Shown one piece after another: positions 23,126-31,751 of a stretch of DNA of 64,000 nt (position 1 is the first letter of the stretch; each line of letters opens with the position of its first letter). The stretch is from Herbidospora daliensis (GTDB lineage: Bacteria; Actinomycetota; Actinomycetes; Streptosporangiales; Streptosporangiaceae): NCBI RefSeq assembly GCF_001570585.1, contig NZ_BBXF01000010.1, forward strand, positions 131,873 through 195,872, given 5' to 3'. The notes under the pieces were generated by a model that saw nothing but the letters and a program-made list of their open reading frames with translations, did no database searches and had not been told where the DNA came from. Made by a program: the position numbers and the translations under genes.

Positions 23126-25855
23126 ATGCGAAGAAAGATCGTCAGCCTGCTCGCGATCGTCGCCCTGGTGGTGGTCGCGGCGGTGGTGCGGATGGCGCCG
23201 GCGGGGGCGGTCGCCTCCGATCCGTACACGTACAAGAACGTGCGGATCGACGGCGGCGGGTTCGTGCCGGGCATCGTGTTCAACCAGACCGAGCGGAACC
23301 TGATCTACGCCCGGACCGACATCGGCGGCATGTACCGCTGGGACCAGTCGGGATCCTCGTGGAAGCCGCTGCTCGACTGGGTCGGCTTCACCAACTGGGG
23401 CTACAACGGGGTCGACAGCATCGCCACCGACCCGGTGCAGACCAACCGCGTCTACGCGGCCGTCGGCATGTACACCAACTCGTGGGACCCGAACAACGGC
23501 GCGATCCTGCGGTCGACGGACAAGGGCGACTCGTGGGCGGTCACCCCGCTGCCGTTCAAGATGGGCGGCAACATGCCCGGCCGGGGCATGGGGGAGCGGC
23601 TCGCGATCGACCCCAACCGCAACTCCGTGCTCTACCTGGGCGCGCCGATGGGCAACGGCCTGTGGCGCAGCACCGACTACGGCGCGACCTGGGCCAAGGT
23701 GACCGCCTTCCCGAACGCCGGCAACTACAGCGACGACCCCAGTGACCCCAACGGCTACACCAGCCACCAGCCCGGCGTCGTCTGGGTCACCTTCGACAAG
23801 CGCACCGGCAGCTCCGGCAACGCCACCCAGACGATCTACGTCGGCGTCGCCGACAAGAACAACACCGTCTACCGGACGACCAACGGCGGTTCCACCTGGG
23901 AGCGGCTGCCCGGCACCCCGACCGGCTACATCGCCCACAAGGGCGTGCTCGACCACGTCAACGGCTACCTCTACCTCGCCACCTCCGACACCGCCGGGCC
24001 CTACTCGGGCGCGAAGGGCGACGTCTGGCGCTACGCCACCGCGACCGGCGCCTGGACGCAGATCTCGCCGATCCCGTCGAGCAGCGGCGACGCCTACTTC
24101 GGCTACTCGGGCCTGACGATCGACCGGAGCAACCCGGGCACGATCATGGTCGCCACGCAGATCTCCTGGTGGCCCGACGTGATCTTCTGGCGGTCGACCA
24201 ACTCGGGGGCCACCTGGACGCGGATCTGGGACTACACCTCGTACCCGAACCGTAGTTTCCGCTACAAGATGGACATCAGCTCCGCGCCGTGGCTCAGCTG
24301 GGGAGCCAACCCGCAACCCCCCGAGGTCACGCCCAAGCTGGGCTGGATGACCGAGTCGATGGAGATCGACCCCTTCGACGGCAACCGCTTCATGTACGGC
24401 ACGGGCGCCACCATCTACGGATCGACCGACCTGAAACTGTGGGACAGCGGCGGGCAGCTCACCATCAAGCCGATGGTCAAGGGCCTGGAGGAGACGGCCG
24501 TCCTCGACCTGGTCAGCCCGCCCACCGGCAGCGCCCCGCTGATCTCCGGCCTGGGCGACGTCGGCGGCTTCCGGCACACCAACCTCGACGCCGTGCCGCC
24601 GATGATGTTCCTGCAGCCCAACTTCGTCTCGACGACCTCCCTCGACTACGCCGAGCTGAACCCCTCGACGATGGTCAGGGTCGGCAACTTCACCGAGTCC
24701 GACAGGCCGGGCGACAACCACGTCGCCTTCTCCACCGACGGCGGCGCCAACTGGTTCCAGGGTTCGGAGCCCGGCGGCATCAACAACGGCGGCACGGTCG
24801 CGGCGGCGGCCGACGGCAGCCGGTTCGTCTGGGCCCCCGCCGACAGCGGGGCCTCGGTCGTCTACTCGGTCGGGTACGGCAACTCGTGGGCGACCTCCAG
24901 CGGGGTCCCGTCGGGCGCCCGGATCGAATCCGACCGGGTGAACCCGTCGAAGTTCTACGCCTTCAGCAACGGCCGTTTCTACGTCTCCACCAACGGCGGC
25001 CAGACCTTCACCGCCTCCAGCGCCTCCGGCCTGCCGACGTCGGCGCGCTTCAAGGCGGTGCCGGGACGCGAGGGCGACATCTGGCTGGCCGGCGGCTCGG
25101 GCCTGTGGCGGTCGACCAACTCCGGGACGTCGTTCACGAAGCTCTCCAACGTGGAGGAGTCGGACAACGTCGGCTTCGGCAAGGCGGCCCCCGGGCAGTC
25201 GTACATGGCGATCTTCACGATCGCCAGGATCGACGGCGTGCGCGGCGTCTTCCGCTCCGACGACGCGGGCGCGTCGTGGGTGCGCATCAACGACGACCAG
25301 CACCAGTACGGCAACATCGGCGAGGCCATCACGGGCGACCCCCGGATCTGGGGCCGCGTCTACCTGGGCACCAACGGCAGAGGCATCCTGTACGCCGACC
25401 GCACCGGCGCCACCCCGTCGCCCTCGCCCTCCCCGTCGCCCTCCCCGTCACCTTCGCCTTCGCCCAGTCCTTCTCCGTCGCCCTCGCCCTCGCCTTCGCC
25501 GAGTCCGTCGCCGTCGCCCAGCCCGAGCCCGTCTCCGTCTCCCAGCACGGGTAAGGCCTGCGCGGCGACGTACACGATCACGAACTTCTGGCCCGGCGGG
25601 TTCGGCGCGAACGTGACCGTCAGGAACAGCGGGACCAGCGCGATCACCGGCTGGACCGTGCGCTGGACCTGGGCCAACGGGCAGACCGTCAGCCAGCTCT
25701 GGAACGGCGTGCACTCCGCCAGCGGCGCGCAGCAGACGGTGACGAACATGAACTACAACGGCAACCTGAGCCCGAACGGCACGACCTCGTTCGGCTTCAA
25801 CGCCAGTCAGTCGGGCACCAACCCGGTCCCGGCCCTCACCTGCACCCCCGCCTGA
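23126..25855 (+). CDS. GH74 xyloglucan endo-glucanase with C-terminal CBM2
   Basis: This 909-residue secreted enzyme has a signal peptide (residues 1-30, ending near AGAVA), two seven-bladed propeller domains (about 40-750) with repeated WRSTN/S-G-TW blade motifs, a Pro-Ser linker, and a C-terminal family 2 carbohydrate-binding module with its flanking cysteines (CAAT and LTCTPA). The GH74 catalytic aspartates are in ARTDIGG and GLGDVGG. GH74 enzymes cut xyloglucan of plant cell walls; CBM2 binds cellulose. ATG 23126 follows GGAGGAG. A strong hairpin terminator follows the stop. Confidence 0.96.
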   Translation: MRRKIVSLLAIVALVVVAAVVRMAPAGAVASDPYTYKNVRIDGGGFVPGIVFNQTERNLIYARTDIGGMYRWDQSGSSWKPLLDWVGFTNWGYNGVDSIATDPVQTNRVYAAVGMYTNSWDPNNGAILRSTDKGDSWAVTPLPFKMGGNMPGRGMGERLAIDPNRNSVLYLGAPMGNGLWRSTDYGATWAKVTAFPNAGNYSDDPSDPNGYTSHQPGVVWVTFDKRTGSSGNATQTIYVGVADKNNTVYRTTNGGSTWERLPGTPTGYIAHKGVLDHVNGYLYLATSDTAGPYSGAKGDVWRYATATGAWTQISPIPSSSGDAYFGYSGLTIDRSNPGTIMVATQISWWPDVIFWRSTNSGATWTRIWDYTSYPNRSFRYKMDISSAPWLSWGANPQPPEVTPKLGWMTESMEIDPFDGNRFMYGTGATIYGSTDLKLWDSGGQLTIKPMVKGLEETAVLDLVSPPTGSAPLISGLGDVGGFRHTNLDAVPPMMFLQPNFVSTTSLDYAELNPSTMVRVGNFTESDRPGDNHVAFSTDGGANWFQGSEPGGINNGGTVAAAADGSRFVWAPADSGASVVYSVGYGNSWATSSGVPSGARIESDRVNPSKFYAFSNGRFYVSTNGGQTFTASSASGLPTSARFKAVPGREGDIWLAGGSGLWRSTNSGTSFTKLSNVEESDNVGFGKAAPGQSYMAIFTIARIDGVRGVFRSDDAGASWVRINDDQHQYGNIGEAITGDPRIWGRVYLGTNGRGILYADRTGATPSPSPSPSPSPSPSPSPSPSPSPSPSPSPSPSPSPSPSPSPSPSTGKACAATYTITNFWPGGFGANVTVRNSGTSAITGWTVRWTWANGQTVSQLWNGVHSASGAQQTVTNMNYNGNLSPNGTTSFGFNASQSGTNPVPALTCTPA
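25414..25550 (+). repeat. Pro-Ser linker-coding repeat in the GH74 gene
   Basis: About 23 alternating Pro-Ser dipeptides are encoded by mixed CCG/CCC/CCT and TCG/TCC/TCT/AGT/AGC codons. The codon mixing keeps the DNA from being an exact repeat. It is a flexible, probably glycosylated linker joining the propeller domains to the CBM2. Confidence 0.9.
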
Positions 25856-25870
25856 TCCGGAACGACGGCC

Positions 25871-25902
25871 ACCGGCCAGGATGAACGATCATCCTGGCCG
25901 GT
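25871..25902. terminator. Perfect 14-bp hairpin terminator between convergent genes
   Basis: ACCGGCCAGGATGA and TCATCCTGGCCGGT pair perfectly around an ACGA loop. It is centred between the GH74 stop (25855) and the CU044_5270 stop (25918), so it can serve both directions. Confidence 0.88.
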
Positions 25903-25917
25903 CCGAGTGCCGGGACG

Positions 25918-26817
25918 TCACTCGGCGGTGGGCGGAACCACCTCGGGAAGGTCGTCGGTCCACTCGGCGGTGGCGATGTCGATCTTGTAGTCGGGCGAGG
26001 TGACGATGCTGCGCAGCAGGCCCGTCTCCGGGTCGACGACCAGCGTGTACGACGAGTCCCCGGCGTCCACGGTCACCCCGTGGCCGCCGTCGACGTCGCC
26101 GGTGTTCGACACGATCGGCAGCCCCGCGATGGCCCGCAGCACGCCAGCCCTGACCTGCGGCGGGATCGGCACGTCATAGAGCAGGTAGGACATCGAGAGG
26201 GCCACGTAGCCGTCTTCGCCGATCCGGGGCGGCTCGCCCTTCAGGCCCTCGCGCATGCCCTTCAGCGCCAGTTCCTTCAGCGCCGCGGGGTCGGTCGGGA
26301 GCTCCTGGAGCTCCTGGTAGGTGAACGACTGGTCGAACGCCCAGAAGTCGCCGGACTTCGGGTTGTCCATGGCCTTGCCGTCGGGGGTGCCGCCGAACAG
26401 GTGCCCGTCGGACCGGCGGTACCACCACTCGGCCCGCCACGTCTCGTCCTCGCGGCCCTTCAGGATCTTGCCGGTTCCGGGGTGCTCGATGACGACGTGC
26501 CAGTACTTCCCGGGCTCCTCGGCGGCCCGCTGGGCGGTGTCGGCCGCGGCGAGCAGGATCTGCCGGCCGGTGAGCTGGACCGGCGTGCTCGCGGCGGGCC
26601 GCGCCCCGATGGGGGCCGGCTGCGGGGTGGCCGAGGGCAGCAGGGTGATCACCGCGGCGGCCGACGCGCCGAGGGCGAACACCCCCGCGGCCAGCAGGCC
26701 GCGCCTCCGGGGGGCGGGCCGGCGGGCGGCGTTCATGAGCCGGTGCCGGCCCTCGTCGACGGTGTCCTGCGAGGGGTCCTTGGCCAGCGCGACGCGCAGG
26801 GACTCAAGGTCATCCAT
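25918..26817 (-). CDS. CU044_5270 family protein (sigma-factor partner, membrane-anchored)
   Basis: This 299-residue protein has a cytoplasmic N-terminus (about 1-40), a single membrane helix at about 40-62, and an extracytoplasmic domain typical of CU044_5270 proteins, with GRQILLAAADTA and a C-terminal TLVVDPETGLLRS strand. Its start overlaps the end of the sigma factor gene by 8 nt. The pairing is recurrent in actinomycetes and suggests an anti-sigma or sensor role, but this is inferred from context. Confidence 0.85.
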   Translation of the reverse strand: MDDLESLRVALAKDPSQDTVDEGRHRLMNAARRPAPRRRGLLAAGVFALGASAAAVITLLPSATPQPAPIGARPAASTPVQLTGRQILLAAADTAQRAAEEPGKYWHVVIEHPGTGKILKGREDETWRAEWWYRRSDGHLFGGTPDGKAMDNPKSGDFWAFDQSFTYQELQELPTDPAALKELALKGMREGLKGEPPRIGEDGYVALSMSYLLYDVPIPPQVRAGVLRAIAGLPIVSNTGDVDGGHGVTVDAGDSSYTLVVDPETGLLRSIVTSPDYKIDIATAEWTDDLPEVVPPTAE

Positions 26818-27415
26818 GGAACGACTCCTTGCCGATCAGTTTGCGAAGCTTCGTGCGCGCCCGGCTCAGGCGGGAGCCGACCGTGCCGTAGGAGATGCCG
26901 AGCGCCTCGGCGACCTCCTCATGGGAGAGCTGGGCCAGGGCCACGAGGAGCAGCACGTCGCGTTCCCCCCGGTTCAGCGACGCCAGCGCCCGCACCAGGT
27001 CGGCGTGCAGCCGTCCGGCGGCGACGGAGGCGAGCACGCGGGTCTCGTGGCTCTCGGTGTCGGGCTCGGCCCCCGTACGGGCCAGCGCCTGGTAGTGCCG
27101 TGCCTCCTTGCGCCGGTGGCGGGCGACCAGGTTGGTCGCGATCCCGAACAACCAGGGCCGCAGGGCCCCGCGTTCGGGTTCGAACCTGGCCCGCAGGCGG
27201 AAGGCGGTGAGGAAGGTCTCCGCCGCGACGTCGTCGGCTGCGGATTCGCCGAGCCGTCCGGCCACATAGCGGTAGACGTCTCGGAAGTAGTGGTCGTAGA
27301 CGCGGGTGAACGCCTCCGGATCCCGCCGGAATCCGGCGACGAGCTCGGCGTCTCCCACCTGCTCGCCGATATCGGCCGTCATGGGTGCCCCCCGGGCGGT
27401 GCGGTCATCTGACAT
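26810..27415 (-). CDS. RNA polymerase sigma factor, ECF subfamily
   Basis: This 201-residue protein has region 2 (YDHYFRDVYRYVAGRL, then DDVAAETFLTAF) and region 4 with the helix-turn-helix HEEVAEALGISYGTVGSRL. There is no extra C-terminal domain. The ATG at 27415 has GGAG five nt upstream; a GTG two codons earlier is also possible. The downstream CU044_5270 membrane protein overlaps it by 8 nt and may control its activity. Confidence 0.94.
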   Translation of the reverse strand: MSDDRTARGAPMTADIGEQVGDAELVAGFRRDPEAFTRVYDHYFRDVYRYVAGRLGESAADDVAAETFLTAFRLRARFEPERGALRPWLFGIATNLVARHRRKEARHYQALARTGAEPDTESHETRVLASVAAGRLHADLVRALASLNRGERDVLLLVALAQLSHEEVAEALGISYGTVGSRLSRARTKLRKLIGKESFHG

Positions 27416-27583
27416 CTGCACTCCGCCGCAGGCGCGAATCGCTTTCCCGCATTCTCAGAGGACCATCCTTGGGGCGGATCACGACATGTCGGTATGCGAC
27501 CAAGGGATCAGGGCGAATGGTCCATCTGGCTGAAAGTCTGCTGCAAGACCTCTGGTTATGCTGGCCGTGGGGGTGACACCTAT

Positions 27584-28030
27584 ATGGCTATGGCCGGGCC
27601 CACCGATCCCGACGTCGATCCGAAGACGCCGGTCGCGGTGGACAACAGTGGAATAAGGGGACGGCTCGACCGTTTCCGCGCGACCCGCACGGGCGCTCTG
27701 ACCCTGAAGATCGTGATCGGCACGATCGGCGGGGCCATGGTGATCGGCGGGCTCATCATGGTGCCGTTCCCGGGACCGGGATGGCTGGTCGTGTTCGCCG
27801 GGCTGGCCCTGCTGGCGACCGAGTTCAGCTGGGCCCACCGGGTGCTGGAGTTCGCCAAGCGTTACGTCACCATCGCGACCGACTGGCTGAAGCGGCAGAA
27901 CTGGGCGGTGCGCATCATCGCCGGGGTCCTGACCTTCGCGGTGGCCTTCGCGATCGTGTGGGGCTGCCTGAAGCTGACGCTCGGCTTCGACATGGTCGAA
28001 TACGGGCTGAACTTCCTAAACCTGAAGTAG
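27584..28030 (+). CDS. TIGR02611 family (PGPGW) membrane protein
   Basis: This 148-residue protein has the actinobacterial PGPGW signature in VPFPGPGWLVVFAGLALL, flanked by membrane helices, with a further helix near the C-terminus (about 115-135). The function of the family is not known. The ATG at 27584 is preceded by GGGGGTG; a second ATG follows two codons later. The 3' end overlaps the convergent M20 amidohydrolase gene by 15 nt. Confidence 0.88.
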   Translation: MAMAGPTDPDVDPKTPVAVDNSGIRGRLDRFRATRTGALTLKIVIGTIGGAMVIGGLIMVPFPGPGWLVVFAGLALLATEFSWAHRVLEFAKRYVTIATDWLKRQNWAVRIIAGVLTFAVAFAIVWGCLKLTLGFDMVEYGLNFLNLK

Positions 28031-29191
28031 GCGCCGCTCCGCGAGGGCGGCCAGCACGCGTGACCCGTCGGCCAGCACCGAGTCGTCGAACTCGGTCTCG
28101 GGGGAGTGGTTGGTCGCACAGGTCGCCGGGTCGGCCCCCTTCGCGTGGGCGCCCAGCACCAGGAACGCGCCCGGCACCTCGTCGAGGACGAACGAGAAGT
28201 CCTCCGACCCGGTGGCCGGGCGCGGCATCGTCAGGTAGCGGTCGGCGCCGACGATCTCCGGCACCACCTCTCCGGCGAAGGCCGCCTCGGCGGCGTCGTT
28301 CACCGTGACCGGGTAGCCGATCCCGAACGAGCACTCGGCGCGCAGCCCGTGGGCCTCGGCGACGCCGGTCGCCAGCCGGACCACCCCTTCTTTGACCTTC
28401 GCCCTGGTCTCGGCGGAGAAGGCCCGGATCGTGGCCTGGAACCAGGCGTCGTCGGGGATCACGTTGTCGGCCGTGCCGGCGTGGAACTGGCCGACGGTGA
28501 TCACCACCGGGTCGAACACGTCGAAGGCCCGGGTCGTGTACGTCTGCAGCTGGCTCACGATCTCGCAGGCCACCTGGACCGGGTCGAGTGCCCGGTGGGG
28601 CGTGGAGCCGTGGCCGCCCCGCCCGCGCACGGTCACGTTGAAGGTGTCGGCGGCGGCCAGGATCGGGCCGGGTTTGGTGACGAACCAGCCGCTCGGCACG
28701 ATCGCCGAGAAGACGTGCAGGCCGTAGGCGGCTTTGACGCGGGTGCCCGAGGCGTCCAGCACCCCTTCGTCGATCATCAGTTTGGCGCCCTCGTGGCCCT
28801 CCTCGCCGGGCTGGAACATGAAGACGACGTCGCCCGCCAGGTGGTCGCGGCGTTCCGACAGCAGGCGGGCGGCCCCGACGAGCATGGCGGTGTGCAGGTC
28901 GTGGCCGCAGGCGTGCATCGCGCCGTCGACCGCCGAGCGGAAGTCGACCGGCACCCGCTCCTGGATCGGGAGGGCGTCCATGTCGGCCCGCAGCAGCACG
29001 CTGCCGCCCTCGCTCCGCCCGCCGCGCAGCACGGCGGTGACGGAGGTGAGCCGCTCGCCGGTGGTGACCTCCAGGGGCAGCCCGTCGAGGGCGGCCAGCA
29101 CCTTCTCCTGCGTACGCGGCAGATCGAGGCCGATTTCGGGGTCCCGGTGGATGGATCGACGGAGTTGTGCAAGCTCGTCCTGAAAGGTCAT
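28016..29191 (-). CDS. M20 family metallo-amidohydrolase
   Basis: This 391-residue enzyme resembles hippurate hydrolase or N-acyl-L-amino acid amidohydrolase. Metal ligands are visible in DGAMHACGHDLHTAM, the catalytic Glu pair is in QPGEEGHEG, and the dimerisation (lid) domain with GRGGHGSTPH lies around residues 190-300. It likely deacylates N-acyl amino acids in the cytoplasm. It overlaps the convergent TIGR02611 gene by 15 nt at the 3' end. Confidence 0.93.
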   Translation of the reverse strand: MTFQDELAQLRRSIHRDPEIGLDLPRTQEKVLAALDGLPLEVTTGERLTSVTAVLRGGRSEGGSVLLRADMDALPIQERVPVDFRSAVDGAMHACGHDLHTAMLVGAARLLSERRDHLAGDVVFMFQPGEEGHEGAKLMIDEGVLDASGTRVKAAYGLHVFSAIVPSGWFVTKPGPILAAADTFNVTVRGRGGHGSTPHRALDPVQVACEIVSQLQTYTTRAFDVFDPVVITVGQFHAGTADNVIPDDAWFQATIRAFSAETRAKVKEGVVRLATGVAEAHGLRAECSFGIGYPVTVNDAAEAAFAGEVVPEIVGADRYLTMPRPATGSEDFSFVLDEVPGAFLVLGAHAKGADPATCATNHSPETEFDDSVLADGSRVLAALAERRLLQV

Positions 29192-29304
29192 GCCTCATCC
29201 TCGGCCGGGTGCGGATCGTCTTCAACGCGGCGCGCCTTTTCGCCCGCGTTCCGTCACCGCCTGCGATTCTTGGTGACGTCCTGTCACCGTCGCCGGGAGG
29301 AATC

Positions 29305-29820
29305 ATGATCGTTCCGCTCGTTCTCACCGCGTTGCTCTCGGGCGGTGTCTCCATCACCATCGAGAACGGCGTGACCGAGTTGTCGGGCCGGGTGGAGTAC
29401 ACGGTCCAGGTGGTCAACCGGGAGCCCCGGCCGGTCCAGGCCGACGTGCGGATCGCGTTCCCGCCGGGCCTGACCCAGCTGCGGGCCGAGGGGGCGACCC
29501 TGTCGGCGGCCCACGCCGGGTGGGAGGCGCTGCTGCCGACCGGCACGAGCACCTTCCGGCTGAGCGGCCAGGCCGACGGCGGCCGGCCGACCGACGCCGT
29601 CGCCGCGACCGCCTGCGTCTACCTCGACAACCCCACGCGGCCCGAGGTGTGCGCGAGCGACATCGACACCATCGGGGTCAAGGGCGACTGGAGCGTGCTC
29701 GGCGTGGTGGCGCTGCTGATGGCGCTGACCGGGGGCGCGGGCGCGGCCTACCTGCTGATGCGGACGCGGCGTACCGTCACGGAGCTGGCGGCGCCGAACC
29801 GGGAGCCGGAGCGGGTCTGA
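29305..29820 (+). CDS. Membrane-anchored extracytoplasmic protein of unknown function
   Basis: The 171-residue product has a signal peptide (about 1-16), a beta-rich middle domain resembling DUF11-type repeats (EYTVQVVNREPRPVQADVRI), two cysteines, and a C-terminal membrane helix (about 133-155) with an RTRR stop-transfer signal. The ATG follows GGGAGG with proper spacing. It overlaps the 3' end of the convergent kce gene by 44 nt. Confidence 0.75.
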   Translation: MIVPLVLTALLSGGVSITIENGVTELSGRVEYTVQVVNREPRPVQADVRIAFPPGLTQLRAEGATLSAAHAGWEALLPTGTSTFRLSGQADGGRPTDAVAATACVYLDNPTRPEVCASDIDTIGVKGDWSVLGVVALLMALTGGAGAAYLLMRTRRTVTELAAPNREPERV

Positions 29821-30628
29821 CGCCCAGGAAGGCGCGGGCCTCGGCGGTGGTCATCGGGGGCCGCTGGGCCAGCCGGGCCGCCTCGGCCGCGCGGGCGACG
29901 AGCTCCTCGTTGCCGTGCACCGGGCGGCCCTTGGCGTAGGTGAGGGTGTCCTCCATGCCGACCCGCAGGTGGCCGCCCCCGGCGAGGGCGGCGAACATCA
30001 CCGGGAGGCAGGCGCGGCCGATGCCGGTCGCCGACCACGTCGCTTCGGCCGGCAGCTGGGCGACGGCGGCGGCGACCGTGCGCAGGTCGCCGGTGAACCC
30101 GCCGGGCACGCCCATCACCAGGTCGCAGTGGATCCGGCCGCCCGCGGGCGGGCCGTAGCGGTCGAGCAGGCGGTTCATGGTGGCGACGTGGCCGAGGTCG
30201 AACAGCTCGAACTCCGGCACGACGCCCTTCACCTGGGTCTCCCGGTAGAGCTCGGCGACGAAGCCCCACGGGTTCATGAAGACGTCGTCGCCGAAGTTCA
30301 CGGTGCCGCAGGTGAGGGAGCAGGCGTCGGGGGCGGCGTCCAGGACCTTCAGCCGGTCCTCGTAGGGGTCGTGCACCGACCCGCCGGTCGAGAGCTGGAC
30401 GACCAGGTCGGTCTCCCGGAGCGCGGCGACCGTCTCCCTGAGCAGCCCCAGGTCGAGCGTGGGCCGGGCCGCCGCGTCCCTGATGTGGACGTGGACCACC
30501 GCCGCGCCCGCCGCCTCGCAGGCGCTCGCCGTGGCGACCAGTTCGGCGAGGGTCACCGGCAGGGCGGGCACGTCGGCCTTGGCCGATTCCGCGCCGGTCG
30601 GGGCGACGGTGATGAGGGTGCTGGACAT
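29777..30628 (-). CDS. kce: 3-keto-5-aminohexanoate cleavage enzyme (BKACE/Kce family)
   Basis: This 283-residue TIM-barrel enzyme belongs to the BKACE family. The zinc ligands are in VVHVHIRD, the substrate loop in QLSTGGS, and LTCGTVNFGDDVF is well conserved. Kce condenses 3-keto-5-aminohexanoate with acetyl-CoA to give acetoacetate and 3-aminobutyryl-CoA. The BKACE family has other substrates, but its position divergent to kdd-kamD-kamE-kal supports the lysine-degradation role. The start is ATG 30628. Two inverted repeats lie in the shared promoter region. Confidence 0.9.
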   Translation of the reverse strand: MSSTLITVAPTGAESAKADVPALPVTLAELVATASACEAAGAAVVHVHIRDAAARPTLDLGLLRETVAALRETDLVVQLSTGGSVHDPYEDRLKVLDAAPDACSLTCGTVNFGDDVFMNPWGFVAELYRETQVKGVVPEFELFDLGHVATMNRLLDRYGPPAGGRIHCDLVMGVPGGFTGDLRTVAAAVAQLPAEATWSATGIGRACLPVMFAALAGGGHLRVGMEDTLTYAKGRPVHGNEELVARAAEAARLAQRPPMTTAEARAFLGVRPAPAPGSAPPAP

Positions 30629-30644
30629 ACCCGGATATTGCCCC

Positions 30645-30665
30645 CTTGTTCCGGGGCGGGACAAG
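30645..30665. promoter_or_regulatory. Inverted repeat in the kce/kdd divergent promoter (TTGT-TCC / GGACAA)
   Basis: CTTGTTCC and GGACAAG pair with one bulged T across a 6-nt GC spacer. The outer arms match those of the two repeats found inside kdd (TTGTCC ... GGGAC). It could be a regulator site. This is an inference. Confidence 0.45.
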
Positions 30666-30672
30666 ATGCTTT

Positions 30673-30690
30673 CCTGAGTCGAGACTCAGG
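30673..30690. promoter_or_regulatory. Perfect 18-bp palindrome upstream of kdd
   Basis: CCTGAGTC-GA-GACTCAGG is perfectly symmetrical, 5 nt before the first possible kdd start. Its position would let a bound dimer block kdd transcription or translation initiation. No regulator gene is immediately adjacent. Confidence 0.6.
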
Positions 30691-30695
30691 GAAGG

Positions 30696-31751
30696 GTGGT
30701 GGGACCATTGCCGACGGCCTCTCCGATCGGGCTGCACCGGGTGTTGTCGCCACCGGGCGTGCTGCCCCAGGCGGCCCGGCGGCTCGACGCCTCGCCGGGC
30801 CTGTGGCCGGGGGAGACCCGGCTCCGGGTCGAACGGCTCAACCTCGACGCGGCGTCGTACCGGCAACTGCACGACAAGCACCACGGCGACGGCGCGGCGG
30901 TGCGCGGCGAGGTGCTGGAGATCATCCGAACCCGCGGCAAGATGCACAACCCGGTCACCGGGTCGGGCGGCATGCTGGTCGGCGTGGCCGAGGAGGGCCC
31001 GGCCTTCCCGGCCGGCACCCGGGTCGCCACCCTGGTCTCCCTGACGCTGACCCCGCTGGTCATCACCTCGACGACCTGGGACGGCCTCTCGGAGCAGATC
31101 CCGTGCGACGGCCACGCGATCCTGTTCGAGCGGTCGGTCGCGGCGGAACTGCCCGGCGACCTGCCCGTTCCGTTGGCACTCGCGGTCATGGACGTCTGCG
31201 GCGCACCCGCGCTGACCGACCGCGTTGTCCGGAAATATCGGGACAGTGAGGTGGGTGCCGGTGGGGCATCCGAGCCAGCCGAGGGCGTTGTCCGGAAATA
31301 TCGGGACCCTGTGGTGGCGGTGCTCGGGGCGGCCGGGAAGAGCGGGTCGCTCTCGCTGGCCGCCGCGCGCCGGGCCGGGGCGCGCACGATCGGGGTGGTG
31401 CTCGACGAGCGGGAGGCCGCCACCGTCAAGGGGCTGGCCGACGAGGTGGTGGTCGCCGACGCCCGCGACGCCGTGGCCCTGTCGGAGCTGGGCGCCGACG
31501 TCACGGTCGTGTGCGTGGACGTCCCGGGGTGCGAGCACGCCGCGATCCTGGCCACCCGTGACGGCGGGACGGTGGTCTTCTTCTCGATGGCGACCTCGTT
31601 CCCCGCCGCCGCGCTGGGCGCCGAAGGGCTCGGGGCCGACGTCACGATGCTGATCGGCAACGGCTACGCCCCCGGCCACGCCGAACTGGCGCTGCGGCTG
31701 CTGCGCGAGGAGCCGGGTGTGCGGGCCGCGTTCGAGGAGCGGCTGCGATGA
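30696..31751 (+). CDS. kdd: L-erythro-3,5-diaminohexanoate dehydrogenase (Kdd) with internal repeat insertion
   Basis: This 351-residue enzyme oxidises 3,5-diaminohexanoate to 5-amino-3-oxohexanoate with NAD(P). Family features include the N-terminal SPIGLHRV, the ALAVMDVCGAPA helix and a Rossmann motif VLGAAGKSGS. Just before that motif lies a segment of about 25 residues that contains VVRKYRD twice, encoded by a 63-bp direct repeat; homologs are expected to have only a short RPGDT-like turn here. Possible starts are GTG 30696, GTG 30699 or TTG 30708. The stop overlaps kamD by 4 nt. Confidence 0.9.
   Translation: MVGPLPTASPIGLHRVLSPPGVLPQAARRLDASPGLWPGETRLRVERLNLDAASYRQLHDKHHGDGAAVRGEVLEIIRTRGKMHNPVTGSGGMLVGVAEEGPAFPAGTRVATLVSLTLTPLVITSTTWDGLSEQIPCDGHAILFERSVAAELPGDLPVPLALAVMDVCGAPALTDRVVRKYRDSEVGAGGASEPAEGVVRKYRDPVVAVLGAAGKSGSLSLAAARRAGARTIGVVLDEREAATVKGLADEVVVADARDAVALSELGADVTVVCVDVPGCEHAAILATRDGGTVVFFSMATSFPAAALGAEGLGADVTMLIGNGYAPGHAELALRLLREEPGVRAAFEERLR
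31222..31307 (+). repeat. Two 23-bp direct repeats, period 63 bp, inside kdd
   Basis: The 23-nt sequence starting GCGTTGTCCGG and ending ATCGGGAC occurs exactly at 31222-31244 and 31285-31307. The 63-bp period is 21 codons, so the frame is kept. Each copy is A/T-rich in the middle and semi-palindromic (TGTCC ... GGAC arms), unlike the surrounding codons. Confidence 0.95.

Noticed and set aside
21911-25303. 1130-residue minus-strand open frame
   Set aside because: Only its C-terminal 188 residues are a real methyltransferase; the remainder is antisense to GH74 and out of frame with deformylase.
25414-25550. Possible variable-number tandem repeat or microsatellite
   Set aside because: The Pro-Ser codons are mixed, so the DNA is not an exact repeat; it is better explained as a glycoside hydrolase linker.
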